64,000 nt of DNA from positions 16,871,625 to 16,935,624 of the forward strand of contig OX392542.1 of the NCBI GenBank assembly GCA_947623455.1, read 5' to 3'. Both the position numbers and the translations under genes were made by a program. The notes below the pieces were generated by a model that saw only the letters and a list, made by a program, of their open reading frames with translations, was not told where the DNA came from and made no database searches. The DNA comes from Mimachlamys varia (lineage: Eukaryota > Mollusca > Bivalvia > Pectinida > Pectinidae). Shown here one piece after another: positions 12,601 to 27,600 of this stretch (the stretch's first letter is position 1; each line of letters starts with the position of its first letter).

Positions 12601-15600
12601 TAATGTAATCTTCACTCCATACTCTTACTCCTAATAGGTATAAATAAATCACCGAATCTGACCTCCACTAAGACCTTTAGGTCAGACAGTTTCACAAGTG
12701 CTGTCAATCACCCCAGAAATTTGACCCCAGTGTCAGAGGTGTGTGCTTGTTCATAGGTAACACAATATGTTTAGGCATACCACAGTCAGCAAAACCATTT
12801 ATTTTGTAAAAACTCCACCAGGCTATTAGTTTTTTGGGATTTTTTTTTGAAGCCTTTGGAATATCAATTAAACATGAGCTATTCCTTGAAACTGTCATAA
12901 TAAGAATGTACTTAAGCACTTTTCAGGCCAAAACTTCTTCAAAATTACGATTGTGCTAGTTGTTATTTCTATTCATAAGCATTGTGGTTGTGCCAATCTA
13001 TCTTCATGCTTATTGTTTATATTTTGTGATAGGCTAAAATTTGAGAGTGCCAAAATAAGCCTTTGCTCAAAAAAAAATTTGGGTACTTAATTTACAATGT
13101 CGATTATTTCAATTTAAAAAAAAAGCAAACTGAATATAAATCATGTAATAATGCAGTCGAAGAAAAATGTGGAAAATTAATCACAGCTAGAATTGAAACT
13201 AACAAAAAAAGCAAACTGAATATACATCATGTACTTATGCAGTCAAAGAAAAATGTGGAAAATTAATCACAGCTGGAATTGAAACTAACAAAATACCGTA
13301 TTTGGTAATATAAAACCAAAACAGATCTATACACATTAAAATGTTTCAAACACCTTCTTAATACAATTTTGCTCCATGTGTAAACAAATTTACAATTCTA
13401 TTGTATGTCTAATTATTTGTGAATAATTTATTTAAATTTTAATTTCCAGACAGATTTTATTTTCATTCAAGATGAAAGCACTTGATTGTCATATGATAAA
13501 TCTGTCTCGGTAAACATGGCTGTAGGCCACCAGGAGAGAGTATACCCCCAGCAGTCTGGGTTTTCCCAGTCCACCAGACACAATACATGTGTTGTCTCCT
13601 GCTGGAGAAATCCTCCAACTCATTGATAATATACTAAAGTAGTCCCCAGCTCTCCCCACATCAAAGGAACATGATTTGATAGCAAACACATTAAATAAAA
13701 CCGGAAATAATTTCCGGTGGGATAATGGAGTCACATATTTTACTGTCAGCAGCATGATTTGTACAGAATAGGACAGATTTGCTGTCTCATCACTTTGAGT
13801 TTGTGAAATGTAATAGTTTAATCACTTCCCTCCTAAAACTCACAACTTCACCACTTGAAGTACTGCTTATAAGCTTCCTGGCATGTCTAATACTACTGCT
13901 TACGACAAATTGAGGTTCAGGATCTATAGCTGTGACCTTTTAAAGTACTTGATCTAAGGACATGATGAACTATACTTGCCAACTTTTTGAAATCCCCAGT
14001 ATAGCATACTTGAAAACCCTCCCTAATTAGGAGGGAGACTCCTGATTTTGGACCCTACAATGTTGCATTTTGAACCAGTGCATATGCTTAACTGTTCCTA
14101 TTTTTAAAGATCTGATGATTTCATCTGAAAGAAGAGCTCAAAAGAAGCCATTTAAAAGTGTTATTTTTTTCCTTTGAATGTACATGTATACCTATTATCT
14201 ATATACATGATCTTGATCCCCATGGAAATTTCAAACAGTTGGCAAGTATAGGATGGGATTCTGCATGTTGAAAATGAAATCATCAATAAAACCTGAGTAT
14301 TACCCTCTACAGACAACATAACGCTTCAAATGATGTCATATGTACACAAATCATTAGATCTTAGAATATAGAAATAACATACACGTACAAAGAATCCACT
14401 CTTTGGAAACACAAAATTCAGGAGTCTTCCAGTACAGTGTACTAAATCTAGGCAAGAACTTTGATGTGTGACAATTAAAATTAATGATCAACATTTGAAA
14501 AATTGTATGACACCACTAAAAACAAAAAATGTCAACTACTTTTCAGGGTATGAACCAATATTTGTTATACTCCTTTTGAAAAAAATTGAAATAATTTGAA
14601 AAGATACAGAAATATGTTATAAAAATTATGACAAGCACTTTTAGTAAATCTGCATAAGTTAAGTAATTATTCTTGATAATTTAATATGCTTGGGGTTTGT
14701 TAAATTACTAATTCACCCCTGAAGACACATTTGACATTAAAGTGGGCATAATGAATAAAAAACAGTAGCCTCATTAAGTATGTGCAATATTAGAAGCGAG
14801 GGGTTCTGGTAAAATATCTACCAAGCAAATCTCATCAAAACCCAACCATTCTTTCAAAAGATATTGTGTTGAAACCAATTAGCCAATCAGGGCATAGCAG
14901 CCTCATTAGATATGCACAGAATATGCTAATAATCAAACTTGAGCGAGGGGTTTTGGTAATAAATCTACCAAGCAAGTTTCAAAATCAGATCGTTGCTTCA
15001 AAAGATATTGTGCGGAAAGCAATCAGCCAATCAGGTCATAGCAGCCTCATTAAATATGTGCGGAATATGCTGTTGATCGAGCTTGAGTAAGGGGTTTGGG
15101 TAATAAGTCTACCAAGCAAGTTTCATCAAAATCTGTTCATTCCTTCAAAAGATATTGTGTGAAAAGCAACCCTGACGGAAGGAAGGACGGAACCCATTTG
15201 TATATTGCAAACAACTTTGTTGGGCAGGGGGTTAATGAGTAAAGACTTTGTCCTGTACCCAATGAGCCCTGAGATTTATAGTCTATGTGGTAGAGATAGA
15301 GAGATACACTTAAAATACACCAGGATGTACAGTAAATAATGACATACTAAGTAATGTCCCTCCATCCATATCTGTGGTCATAAAAAGGACAGGGTGGGGG
15401 TGTCATTATACCATCCTCACTGGATAACCAAACCATCACTCAAACAAACAAACAAACTTATCACTACCTACACAAGTGTTACATATAAGTAGGTATTTAG
15501 GTTTATTCAAACATCTCTAAAACTGAAGAGGCTTCATCAGGATCTTTTACAATTCCTTAGACACCCTAAACAAACAACAGTGCCACATTAACAATACATG

Positions 15601-18600
15601 CCCATCCCCGTCTAAGTGAAAGATATTACAGGGATCACTCTAGGGCGAGATTTGGGGATTTTTACCCATATTTTTCCTGAAAATCTCATTGAAATTTCAA
15701 AATAGTATTACTTTATATAGATAAATCTCATAGAAATTTTACTAATCTCATAAAATCCCTGAAATTCTCCCATAGCTAGGTTCTAAGAGCCAGAATTATC
15801 CCTGTATTATTATATCAGAATGCAAAAATAATGGAACTTTGAAAAAAATTTGTGACACTTGAAGGACACAAAAGAAAGCACTGTTTTTATTATCTTAATT
15901 ATGTTTAAATCTACAAAGTTTGAAAAAAATGTTTGAAAACTGTAGATCTCAAGATTTAGATTGTAAAATGTTGTAAAGGGTAAGAACTCTTCCAAATATG
16001 GTAAAATCCAACTGATGTTCAGGGAAACACAACTTCACATCATGGTGAATTAATATATAACGTTTGAAAGAGATTGGTTGAAAACTGTTAGAGATCTGAA
16101 CAGACGGTACAAAATTTAGATTGTAAAATATGTAAGGGGCAGTAACTCTTATTGATATAATCAAATCAAACCGAGTTCACGAAAACAGAACTTCACGTCA
16201 AAGTGAAAAAATGAACAAAATTTAGATTGTAAAATATGTAAGGGGCAGTAACTCTTATTGATATAATCAAATCAAACCGAGTTCACGAAAACAGAACTTC
16301 ACGTCAAAGTGAAAAAATGAACAAAATTTAGATTGTAAAATATGTATGGGGCAATAACTCTTATTGATATGATCAGATCAAATCAAGTTCACAAAAACTT
16401 CATGTCAAAGCAAAAATATGTACAAAATTTGAAGTGATCAGTGAACTGTTGTAGGAGATCAAAGTACTCTGGGCAATAATATTGAGATTAGTTTGGGCTT
16501 TGTTTCTGATCACCAAGGTAAAGGGGATAACACTTTCCTTTATCAATACTGTCGGGTGGGGGAAGGTGGAGACACAATGTCCCAGGGGACGACCAGTGCC
16601 AGGAGGTAACTAAACGTTGATATCCAGTCAAATCTGTCCTGGCTACATACCGGTGTAAACACAAGGTCCCACAAAAATCTAGGTAAATATGCATAAAACA
16701 GCTAGCCAAACACAGAGGTTCTTTTGATTTTCCGATGTTTAATAGAGAGAGTAGTAGTTGAAATGTTTCGGCTATAGGTTAGCCATCATCAGAACAATAA
16801 AATATGGTAACGTCTTACATACATGTGTAAACTAAGGAATTGATAAATGTTCTAATAGAGTATAAAAAAAATACCAAACGGCAATTTGGCGGAAAAATAT
16901 ATTTGATGTGTAGATATAGTTAACAGTGTGAAATCAATCTATTGAGTTACATATTCAACAAGAGCACCACAAGCGGAAGCATAATATGCCTGTCGTATTC
17001 TATCGGAAGTATTATTGTATGGATACACAAAAAAGTTCTAACACTTTCTACGTAATGCCCGAAATTGCATCAGATACAAAGTTCCAAAGGGCCATAACTC
17101 TAGTAAATATTGTCAAATTGAACTGTCATTCAGGAAAGCACAACTTCATGTCATGATGTTTAAGCCTACCAACTTTGAAAGATATCGGATGAAAACTGTA
17201 GGAGAAGATCTCCGGACAAAACAACAGTTTACAACTGAAATGCATTTTCTACATAATGCCTATATTTTGGATTTGCAAATATGCAATGCTGTTATCCAAA
17301 AAGTTGAAATAACCCAACAAAACCCGTAAGATATTTTAAATATTATAGCTTTTCTAAGTATCATACCAAATTTAAGAGGAATTGAAGAAAATACAAAAAA
17401 TTTCTGACACTTTCTACATAATGCCCGAAATTGCATCAAATATGAAGTATCAAAGGGCCAAAACTCTTGTAAATATTGTCGAATCAAATTGTCATTAAGG
17501 AAAACACAACTTCATGTCATGATGATTACGCCTACCAAGTTTAAAAGATATTGGTTGAAAACTGTAGAAGATCTCCGGACAAAACAACAGTTTACGACAG
17601 ACAGAAATGCATTTTCTACATAGTGCCTTTATCTGACTATGCAATGCTGTTATGCGAAAAGTTGAATTAATTAAACAAAACCCGTAACATATGTTAAATA
17701 TTATAGCTTTTCGAAGTACCATACCAAATTTTAGTGGAATTGAAGAAAACAAAAAAATGTTCTGATTTTTTCTACATAATGCCCAAAATTGCATCCCAAA
17801 GGGCAATAACTCCAGTGGATATTGTCAAATCAAACTATTGGTCAGGAAAACACAACGTCATGTCATGGTGGTGAAACCTAGCAAGTTTGAAAGAAATTGG
17901 TTGAAAACTGTAGGAGGAGATCTCTGGACAAATAAAAGTTTACAACGGACGTACGTACAGACGGACAACGCCATACCATAATACGTCCCGTCATTTTTAT
18001 AAAAACTGATAAAAGCAAAATATGCTCAGGAGATTCAACTTAGACCTATTGATAGCTAAATGTTATAAGGTAGTAGGTTTATCTTACTTACATTAACGAG
18101 CAGACAGACTATTAGAAATGATAGTCACGGGGAAAATGTAGTGGTAACTACGTATCATAGCTACATTAAATGCTGTAAATGTAGAATCAGGAATGGAAGA
18201 ATGCTTACGGATTGAATTTACAGGTTATTATCCGTTATGGAAAATGAATCATTAAGTTCACGGCTTATATGTCCATAAATACTATAAAAATGTATGTTAT
18301 GGCGATGTCATTCTGGTTGTAATTTTCAGTGGTGAAATGGCGTGATACTGGCAAGTATTGCCCTGCAGATGGCTGGAATGGGTGAGGTTCAAGAGTACCT
18401 GTATCTAGAAAGGGCATGTATTACCTCAGTCTGTGTAGAACATTCCATTAGAGATCTTCACTATTTGTGGGTATCAGAGTTTGGCAGTAAGTGAATCCTT
18501 TAGAGAGTATAGCAAGTCATGTTAGTTAAGAGTGAATTTGGAGAGGTTCACGACAAGCATACTTACACTAAAAGACTAGGAAAGTTTCATTCTGTATAAC

Positions 18601-21600
18601 TTCTCTTTTGATGAATGTTTGGGTTTTTTTTTTTTTTTTGTTGTTGAGTAGTTATAGTAAAATTCCCCGAAGATGCGTATATTAGGCCTTTAAGAATGAT
18701 CCATCCAGTAATTCTCCACAAATAGTTGTAAAAAGAATTGTTTAAGGACAGACAGATGACAAACAACAGACCATGGATGCAGGGTGATTTGAATAGCCCA
18801 CCATCTTATGATGTTGGGCTAAACAGCAACAGTAGTACAAAGGGAGATAACTGCAACAAAGTCATTACCTATCAATGGGTAGCAGAATTAATATTGACAA
18901 TTACTTTAGACCTGATAAAATAGGTTGTAAATATATGCATTTATTTCTGTAAAAAATAAGATCAAATAAGTAAAATCTCAAATATCAATCAACTACATAT
19001 CAATATATTTTATTGAATTTGGAGAGACAATACCAAGGTAGTTTTTATTGTAACACAGACTTTACAATAGAAAAGTTTTGCTCTGTCAAATTATCAACCT
19101 GGCAGTTAATCTATAATCTCTCAATATTAACTTCACCATTTACCGGCAAAAAGCCATAATTTCCAATATCATGAATTTTTTCACAGGTGAAATGTATAAT
19201 CTCCCAATATTAACTTCACCTTTCTTTGGTAAAATCCATGATGTCCCAATATTAACTTAGCCTTTCACATTTAGATACACATAAGTTTTGCTGTAGTATC
19301 TGCTATCATGATACATGCACATTTATTCCTGACTGACATTACTTGCGTTATAACATTCTACCATTTTTAACTATTGGTATCTATTGATATGAGTTAAGTC
19401 TTCTGGATTTTTCTAACAATGCTTTATACCAATAATGAGTCAAGAGGCAATCAATTTTAAACAAACTGACAGACAGATGAAGGTAACAATCACAACAGCA
19501 TTAGAGTTGTAGGTTTTTCTATTTAAAAATAATAATTGTAATTCAAGGTTCTTATATGCTGCTTTATCACAACCTATCGGTCGTCTCAAAGCATTTCACA
19601 AATAATTATCAATGGTTATAGGGCCTTAGCAAGCAGCAAATACCGTTCTCAACTCCCTGGGGAGCACACAACTGGTGCTGCCATTTTGGCAGTCACAGCT
19701 AGCTTTCTACAATTTCTAGCATTGCCCAACCACATATTCATTTACAGCTGAGTAAACTGGAGCAAGCAGAGCAAAGTATCTTGCTCAAGGATACAACACA
19801 AGTGCCATGGCCAGGACTCGAACTCGCAACCATTCAATCATGAACCCAGCATCCTACCACTATACAACACTTTAGGAGGAGTTTAATTTCTAGAAAAATG
19901 TGTCATTGGAAAACCTGTTTATAGTGGCTGGTTACAATAGCAACCATAACATTGAGAAAAGAAATGTTGCATGCACATCTAAACAAGTCATGGTCCTTCA
20001 TATCTGAGTGAATTTTCATTGAAATTGGCCAAGTGGTTTTGAAGGATTTGTCCAGACAATTTTTTTCGATAGAAAACTGGTTTATAGTGACTGGTTATCA
20101 TAGCAACCAAAATTTTGAGAAAAGAAATGTTGCATGCACATCTACACATGGTCCTTTATATCTGTTTGATGTTTGATTGAAATTGGCCAAGTGGTTTAGA
20201 AGGAGTTGTCGGGACAATCTTTTTCTACAGAAAACCTGTTTATAGTGACCAGTTACCACAGCAACCATAATTTTGAGAAAAGAAATGTTGCATGCACATC
20301 TACACATGGTCCTTTATATCCGTGTCAGGATATCTCCGGAGGAGTTTATCCGGACAAATTAGTTCTACAGACAGACAGATGCTGATCCAATATATCCCCC
20401 CAAATACATAAATACATAAATGAAGTCCACTGAACAACGTTTAACAATACATGTGGTAGAAATTAATGACTTCAGACTGACATAGGATCCAAGCACAGGA
20501 AGTAGAAGTTGATATTACAGGTCACCTTAATGGCCTTGACTACAGGGAATTTCCCTTTAGTGAAGCGGTAGAGTGTCCGACCAGAGAATGAAGGGTTGTT
20601 AGTTCAAACACTGGTGGAGGCAGGTTTACTTTTTCATTTCTCCTTCCTATTACAGATTTGGTACCATTGACCAATCAAGGGAAGAAGCTATGTATAGGAA
20701 ATTGAGGTGCTTTCTTGGAGATATCAAACATGGATTTTTGTTGTCTTTGGGGGTCGAAGACTAGCCTTGGCTAGAGGGAATTTCCCTTTAGTAAAGTGGT
20801 GGGGTGTCTGACTACAGACTGAAGGGCTGCTAGTTCTCTAACCCTGGTGGAGGTAGATTTATTTTGTTTTTGTTTCTCGTTCCTATTATACAGGATAATT
20901 TTGGTACTTCAACAGATTAGTCAAATGGTCATCCTTACCTTGTGGTCAAACGGGTCATCTTTGTCTGCCTGTTTACGGCCGCAGTTACATACGGCTTTAG
21001 TCTTCATCTGGCTGGAGTGTGAAGTGACGGGCAGGTGAGCATTCTCATCTGTCTCTGCTTCCTGAAGCAGGCGGTGTAGCTAAAATAGAAACACAGTAAA
21101 GTTATAACAGCAGACATATAGCAAAGTTATTACAGTCGAAATATAGCAAAGTTATTACAGCCGAAATATAGTAAAGTTATTACAGCAGAAATATACCAAA
21201 GTTATTACAGCCGAAATATAGCAAAGTTATTACAGCCGAAATATAGTAAAGTTATTACAGCAGAAATATACCAAAGTTATTACAGCCAAAATATAGCAAA
21301 GTTATTACAGCCGAAATACAGCAGGATTCAAAACTAACACTAGTCTGTTAGTCCGAAACTAGTAAAAAGTCTGAAGACTAGTAAATTATGCTCTTTTTAG
21401 TAGTCCTGTGGACTAGTTGAGTTTTCTATTTCGTTTTGTATTCTAATCTATAACTATTATTCAAGGAGAGGAAATGGTACAAATTCAGCACTCAAGATAT
21501 ACCAAAATTAATTCAGAGCATTAAGATATAAGTTGGTTTCCTGGGGAGTTTAAGTACACCAGAAATATAGTTAAGTTAACACAAATTGTTAAACTTTATA

Positions 21601-24600
21601 AGCAGACACTCACAACATACATGTAATACTAGCTAAAGGGAGATAACTCAAGCTTTGTGGATAACAGAGTAGAATAAATTGGCTATTAAACATGGTTTCT
21701 AGCTAGTATATGAACATTTTCATGATTACATGTTCTAAGAAGGTAATTTCAATAATAGGTGGTGCAGAATCCTTTTCTGCAGACTTTACAAGTGCAAATT
21801 AGCTCAATTTGTGGTTTCCTGTTTGATTGCTAGCCCCAGACTGAGTTTCCACAGTTTGTGGTTTCTAGTGGTTAACTTACTGGATTGACACAGTGGTTTC
21901 TAGTGGTTAACTTACCGGATTGACACAGTGGTTTCTAGTGGTTAACTAACTGGGTTCACACAGTGGTTTCTAGTGGTTAACTTAACGGGTTCACACAGTG
22001 GTGACTAGCGATTGACTTACTGGGTTCACACAGTTGTTTCCAATGGTTAACTTAACGGGTTTACACAATGGTGACTAGCGGTTTACTTACCGGGTTCACA
22101 CAGTGGTTTCCAGTGAGGCTGACTTCCTCACAAAGCTGATGGCCATTCTTCCAGTATTTCTCACATGCAGCCTCCAGTTGTTTTAGGTATTTCTCACAAG
22201 CAGGGCCTCGGGCGAACTGGTAAAACACACGGTGGGCCTGGGCTAGCTGTAGAAAATAGATATCAGAATCAGTTTTATTAAAGACACTACACACAATACT
22301 CCAGATAAGAGTATTAAAAATTGTCAATCAATATATATTTAATTTTAATTACCCAAGTAATCAGGTGATAAGAATGCATGGAAGTTTGTTTATTTTTGTT
22401 CTGATTACAAAAGTTTTATCAATAAATTATCAATCACATCCATGCAGAAAATACCAACTATTTTCCATGACATCACAGTAAGTTTGTGATTTTGATTTGG
22501 AAAAACCATTTCCAATATGTAATGAGAATAAATGTGTTAAACTTCAGGAGTATAAACATTATTTCTTTAACAACAATCATGAGACAACTTATATTATTAA
22601 CTCTTGTTGGCCAAAAACATGAAGCAATGGGGGGGGGGGGGGAGGTTTACGGGGGACTGGAGTACCTTGAGGAAGCCCACATAGTTGGGCAGGTGACCTC
22701 ATATATTATTTTACTTCCAATTGGGGAATAAAACCCCAAACAACCTGGTCAAAGGCAAGTGTGCTATCTACTGCACCACCCAGCCACATATGTTAGATAT
22801 TTAGACTTATCCGCAGTCATCAACTAGAGTAATATGGAGCTCCTCAATAGGATGATATTTTTGTGGTTGATTGTGTGTATAGCAACATACATGTATGTTG
22901 AAAGATATCACTCAAACAGCAGGTGAACTATACCATGTTTAGGTATAGAGTTGCTCCGACTTACCTTTGTCAAGTGGAAGTTTGTGATGTAATGAGTGGG
23001 AAGTCCCTCTTGGTACGCGGCCTCGGCCAGGGGCAGCACCTTGTTACAACGACTGCAAGTTACAAAAAAAAAAAATAGGTATACATTACAAATTGACTTG
23101 AAATTAAGTCGAATTGTTGAACCAGTTTGCAAAAGCAGACATGTAAAAAAAAAAAGGAAAACTAGCACTACCAATTATGTTTGGTTTGGTTTGTTTTACG
23201 TCCTATTAACAGCCAGGGTCATTTAAAGACGTGCCAAGTTTTGGAGGTGAAGAAAAGCTTGAGTACCTAGTCAGTACCTGGCAACTGCCCCACATTGGAA
23301 TCGAACTAGCAACCCAGAGGTGGAGGGCTAGTGGTAGAATGTCAGGACACCTTAACCACTCGCCCAATATGTAATTAAAATAGACAAGTAGACAGTATGT
23401 GACTCACTTTCTCATAATGGCTAACAACTATGCAAGGAATCATACCTCAACATTAACTTGTTACAAAGTTAAAGAGATGACACAAGATTCTTTAGTTCAC
23501 AATAAAGAAGTCCCATAAAAACGTTAAGTTTTAAACCTATACTCTTGAAGAAAAATAATGAACGAGGTATACAACACATCTTCTAATAGTGGTTTACAAA
23601 GAATGCAAAGTTTCATTCCTCTACTACAGTGTATGACATTATGGAGCAGACAAGAATGTGTTTCTGACAGAGGCACAGACATAGTGAGGTGTCTGTCACG
23701 ATGTGGTAGGGCCCTACATACACCATGTGGCAGGACCCTACATATACTGAGTGCCAGGACTATATGTACATTGTGTGGCAGGGCCCTACATACACTATGT
23801 GGCAGGGCCCTACATAAACTATGTTACAGGGTCCAACATACACTATGTGACAGGGTCCTACATACACTATGTGGCAGGACCCTATGTACATTGTGTGGCA
23901 GGGCCCTACATACACTATGTGGCAGGGCCCTACATACACCATGTGGCAGGACCCTACATATACTAAGTGGCAGGACTATATGTACATTGTGTGGCAGGGC
24001 CCTACATACACTATGTGGAAGGGCCCTACATAAACTATGTGGCAGGGCCCTACATACACTATGTGGCAGGGCCCTATGTACACTATTTGGCAGGGCCCTA
24101 CATACAATATGTGGCAGGGCCCTACATACAATATGTGGCAGGGCCCTACATACAATATGTGGCAGGGCCCTACATATACTATGTGGCAGGGTCCTACATA
24201 CACCATGTGGCAAGACCCTATATACACTATGTGGCAGGACCCTATATACACCATGTGGCAGGACCTTATATACACTATGTGGCAGGACTATATGTACATT
24301 GTGTGGCAGGGCCCTACATACACTATGTGGCAGAGCCCTACATATACTATGTGGCAGGGTCCTACATACACCATGTGGCAGGGTCCTACATACACCATGT
24401 GGCAGGGTCCTACATACACCATGTGGCAGGACTATATGTACATTGTGTGGCAGGGTCCTACATACACTGTGTGGCAGGACCTTATGTACATTGTGTGGCA
24501 GGGCCCCACATACACTATGTGACAGGGCCCTACATACACTATGTGGCAGGGCCCTACATACACTATGTGGCAGGGCCCAATGAACACTATTTGGCAGGGC

Positions 24601-27600
24601 CCAATGTACACTATGTGGCATGGTCCTATTAAGTCACTCTGCTCCTGCCCAAAGAGGTCTAGCAAACCACTAATGAAAGTAAACTTTAAAACATATTATT
24701 TAAACAATCACTTTGGACCTAGAGTTCAGTGATATTTGATAGTAGACGTGTTCTTCAAAGAAGCAGATAACGTGATCAATGGATTTCAACCTCGGAAAAA
24801 TAAATATTGTGATCAGTTGACTTACTTCTCGGAGAAGCAGATATCGTGATAAGTGAACATACTTCTCTGAGAATCGGATGTCTGTTTCCAGTAGACTCTT
24901 GAGTGTGTTGAAGGTAGCCTGCGCCTTACCACTGACAGTATCTCCAAAGAAAAAGTTGTACAGCTTGGAGGACACAGAGAACCAGGTCTGGCATGTTGGC
25001 ACCTACAGGGAGATCAAATCATGTGGGCTTCTTGATTAACAAACTGTTTAATTCATGATTACAAAGCAGAATCAAATGCCATCAGCCTATAAGGCTTGGA
25101 TTTTGAATGTGTGCCATAATTCTATGAGATTGCTTCAAAATACATCATGGCTTGTATATGTTTATATCAATTTGTTTATAATACAGTGCAATTTCTCTTG
25201 TTTTGGAAGGTTAAATAGGGTTTGGTTTTGATAAATTAACCAAAATGATCGATCAATCTGCATTCCGATATAAATGATCGTATGCCATTTTGAACATTAC
25301 ATACGTATCAAGGCATCCAATTCAAACTTCAAATTTGTCTAGAAACATGAATGATAACTGTGCAGTATTTTATATTTGGCATGTTTCCTAGGGTCCCTGT
25401 TAACTTTGACAACATTTATTGATGTTCAAACTCATCAATGTCTATATCAATGTAAGATGAAAATTTAAAAAAAAAAAGGACCTCAAGAGTTGACACATTT
25501 CTAGGTATCCAATGCATGGCGTGGCCTGACAGTAATGATCTGACAAAGAGACTATTGTTACACTAGCTTTAATTACCTGATGTCACATACACATACTGTA
25601 AACGTTCTTAATTTGGCGCAAACATATTTTAGCGCAATGTCAGTTTTTAGCACATTAGCACAATGATGAATTCGCACATTCGTGGTAATTACTATATAAA
25701 AAGCATATAAATCTCAAATTAGCATGATCATATTTTAACACAATACTTTCAGTGCGAAAAGCACTTAAATAAGTTTACTGTGAAAATGTGTATGTTTACA
25801 GTACCTCAAAGATAGGTGGAACAGGATTCCGCCCCACATTGTCATCAAAGCCCCGTCCCAGTGCTGTTTCTATGTGCTGTGACAGGAACTCTTTAAAATT
25901 GGAGGAGCTGCCTGACCTCGGTGTCCGTGCCGATGATCTGGTGTCGAGGAAACCAGTCTGTGCTGACCTCCTATTGGCCTGGTAACTCTGGCTTCTTGGA
26001 GAATCTGAGAATGGATAAAAAAAATTATCATGAAAGTTTTACTTCATACACAAACAATGTGCATATTGATTTTAATTCAGTTGTGCAGTAAGTTATGACT
26101 GAGTGAGTAATTTGAATTGTTTACATTAACAATGACATGAACAACATTGTCACAGGAACAATATACAGTATAAGCCCATCCTATGCAGAAGTAAAAGACT
26201 AAATATTGTACAGTGGACTTCACTTAATATCATCCCTGTTAATATCACATTCCTCTTTATATCAAGTTTTATTTAACCAATCACATAAATTATCCAGAAA
26301 ATGATGTCATTTCCATTGATTTCAGATACAACTTGTACGAAATGTTGCATAGAAAATAAAAAATACCCAAAATATGATTTTTAAATGAAATAATGTTATC
26401 AATATATTGAAAAATCTTCATATCTACATTGAATAGCCTCCTTTTAGTGGAAACACATGTTTCTCTTAATGTCACATTCCTGTTAATATCATGTTTTTGT
26501 CAGACAAATGCAACAAGATATCAAGATATAAAGAGGAGTGCACTGTATCACAATGAAAACATATTGGAAATATGAACAACTTTCGTTCCATTGCAATGTC
26601 ACAAAGAAAGCACAGTTTTGTTGTATTGATACATTAAAACCTTATAATAAAGTTTTAAATAAAAGGAAATAACTCCATCAATAAAGTCAAATCGAACTGA
26701 TGTTCCGGAAAACACAATTTCACGTCAAGGTACATGAATGTAAAACAAAGTTTGAAAGAAATTGGTTGAAAACTGTGGGAGGAGATCTCTATAGAGAGAT
26801 CTTTATATTGTTAAGCATGCAAGGGGGAGTAACTGTTCCAAATGTATTGAATAGCATCTATGTTAAAAACAACACAACTTTGATAGGCTTATAAAAATAT
26901 AAAATATCATATTTTAGGTGAATTACAGAATTTTGGTTCATATTAGTAAACAGGACACTTCTCAACTGACTCCAAATCTCAGGAGAAAATCAGAACTTGA
27001 GAATACTAAAATCCTGTTATTAAGACAATACCTTTTACCAAATGTTCGAAGAGGATGACACTCAAAGTATCTTTACGTGGTAGTTAATTACTCATTTAAA
27101 AAAAGATCAAAAGATCAAGTAAATTGTGGTAACACATGCAGAGGTTTGTCATCTTTCATACTCCATGAGTTACGCTCACTCAGAGGCACTAGCCTCGTCT
27201 CTCCAACACTTCGTCTCTCCAACACCCATAATGACAATCAGGAAAATCACACCAAGGGTTGGAGATTTCTCTGTCACAACATCAAAGAAGGAGGTGATTA
27301 TATTTCTCCCATCATTTTGTATTTTTAAGAAAGTATCAATGCAACACAATGCTGAGGTGACCTGATTGAATTGTTGACTTAGCGTGTTGGTACTGTTGTC
27401 ATGACATCAGTATATTGTTGTTGTGACATGCTTAAATTGTCGTCAGCTTGTGCTATCTGTCATACCCTAGAGGGTGACAAAGACAGGTAAAAGAGAACAA
27501 AACATTATGAATGATGGGAGAACAGAGTGTCCCATTGACCACAATCTTACACTGACCCGAGTCTTTGTTGAGTGTGCTGTTGTTCCTGAGCTGCTGTAAG

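Noticed and set aside
19790..19870. tRNA gene candidates from A and B boxes here and at 23300, 40097 and 20535
   Set aside because: Stems do not close and sequences extend into shared bodies; these are SINE heads.
23558..24732. A 341-codon plus frame and overlapping minus frames (GRALHTLC, VAGPYIHY and so on)
   Set aside because: Five overlapping frames over one 24-bp array inside SMG8 intron 11; none begins in unique coding-like sequence.
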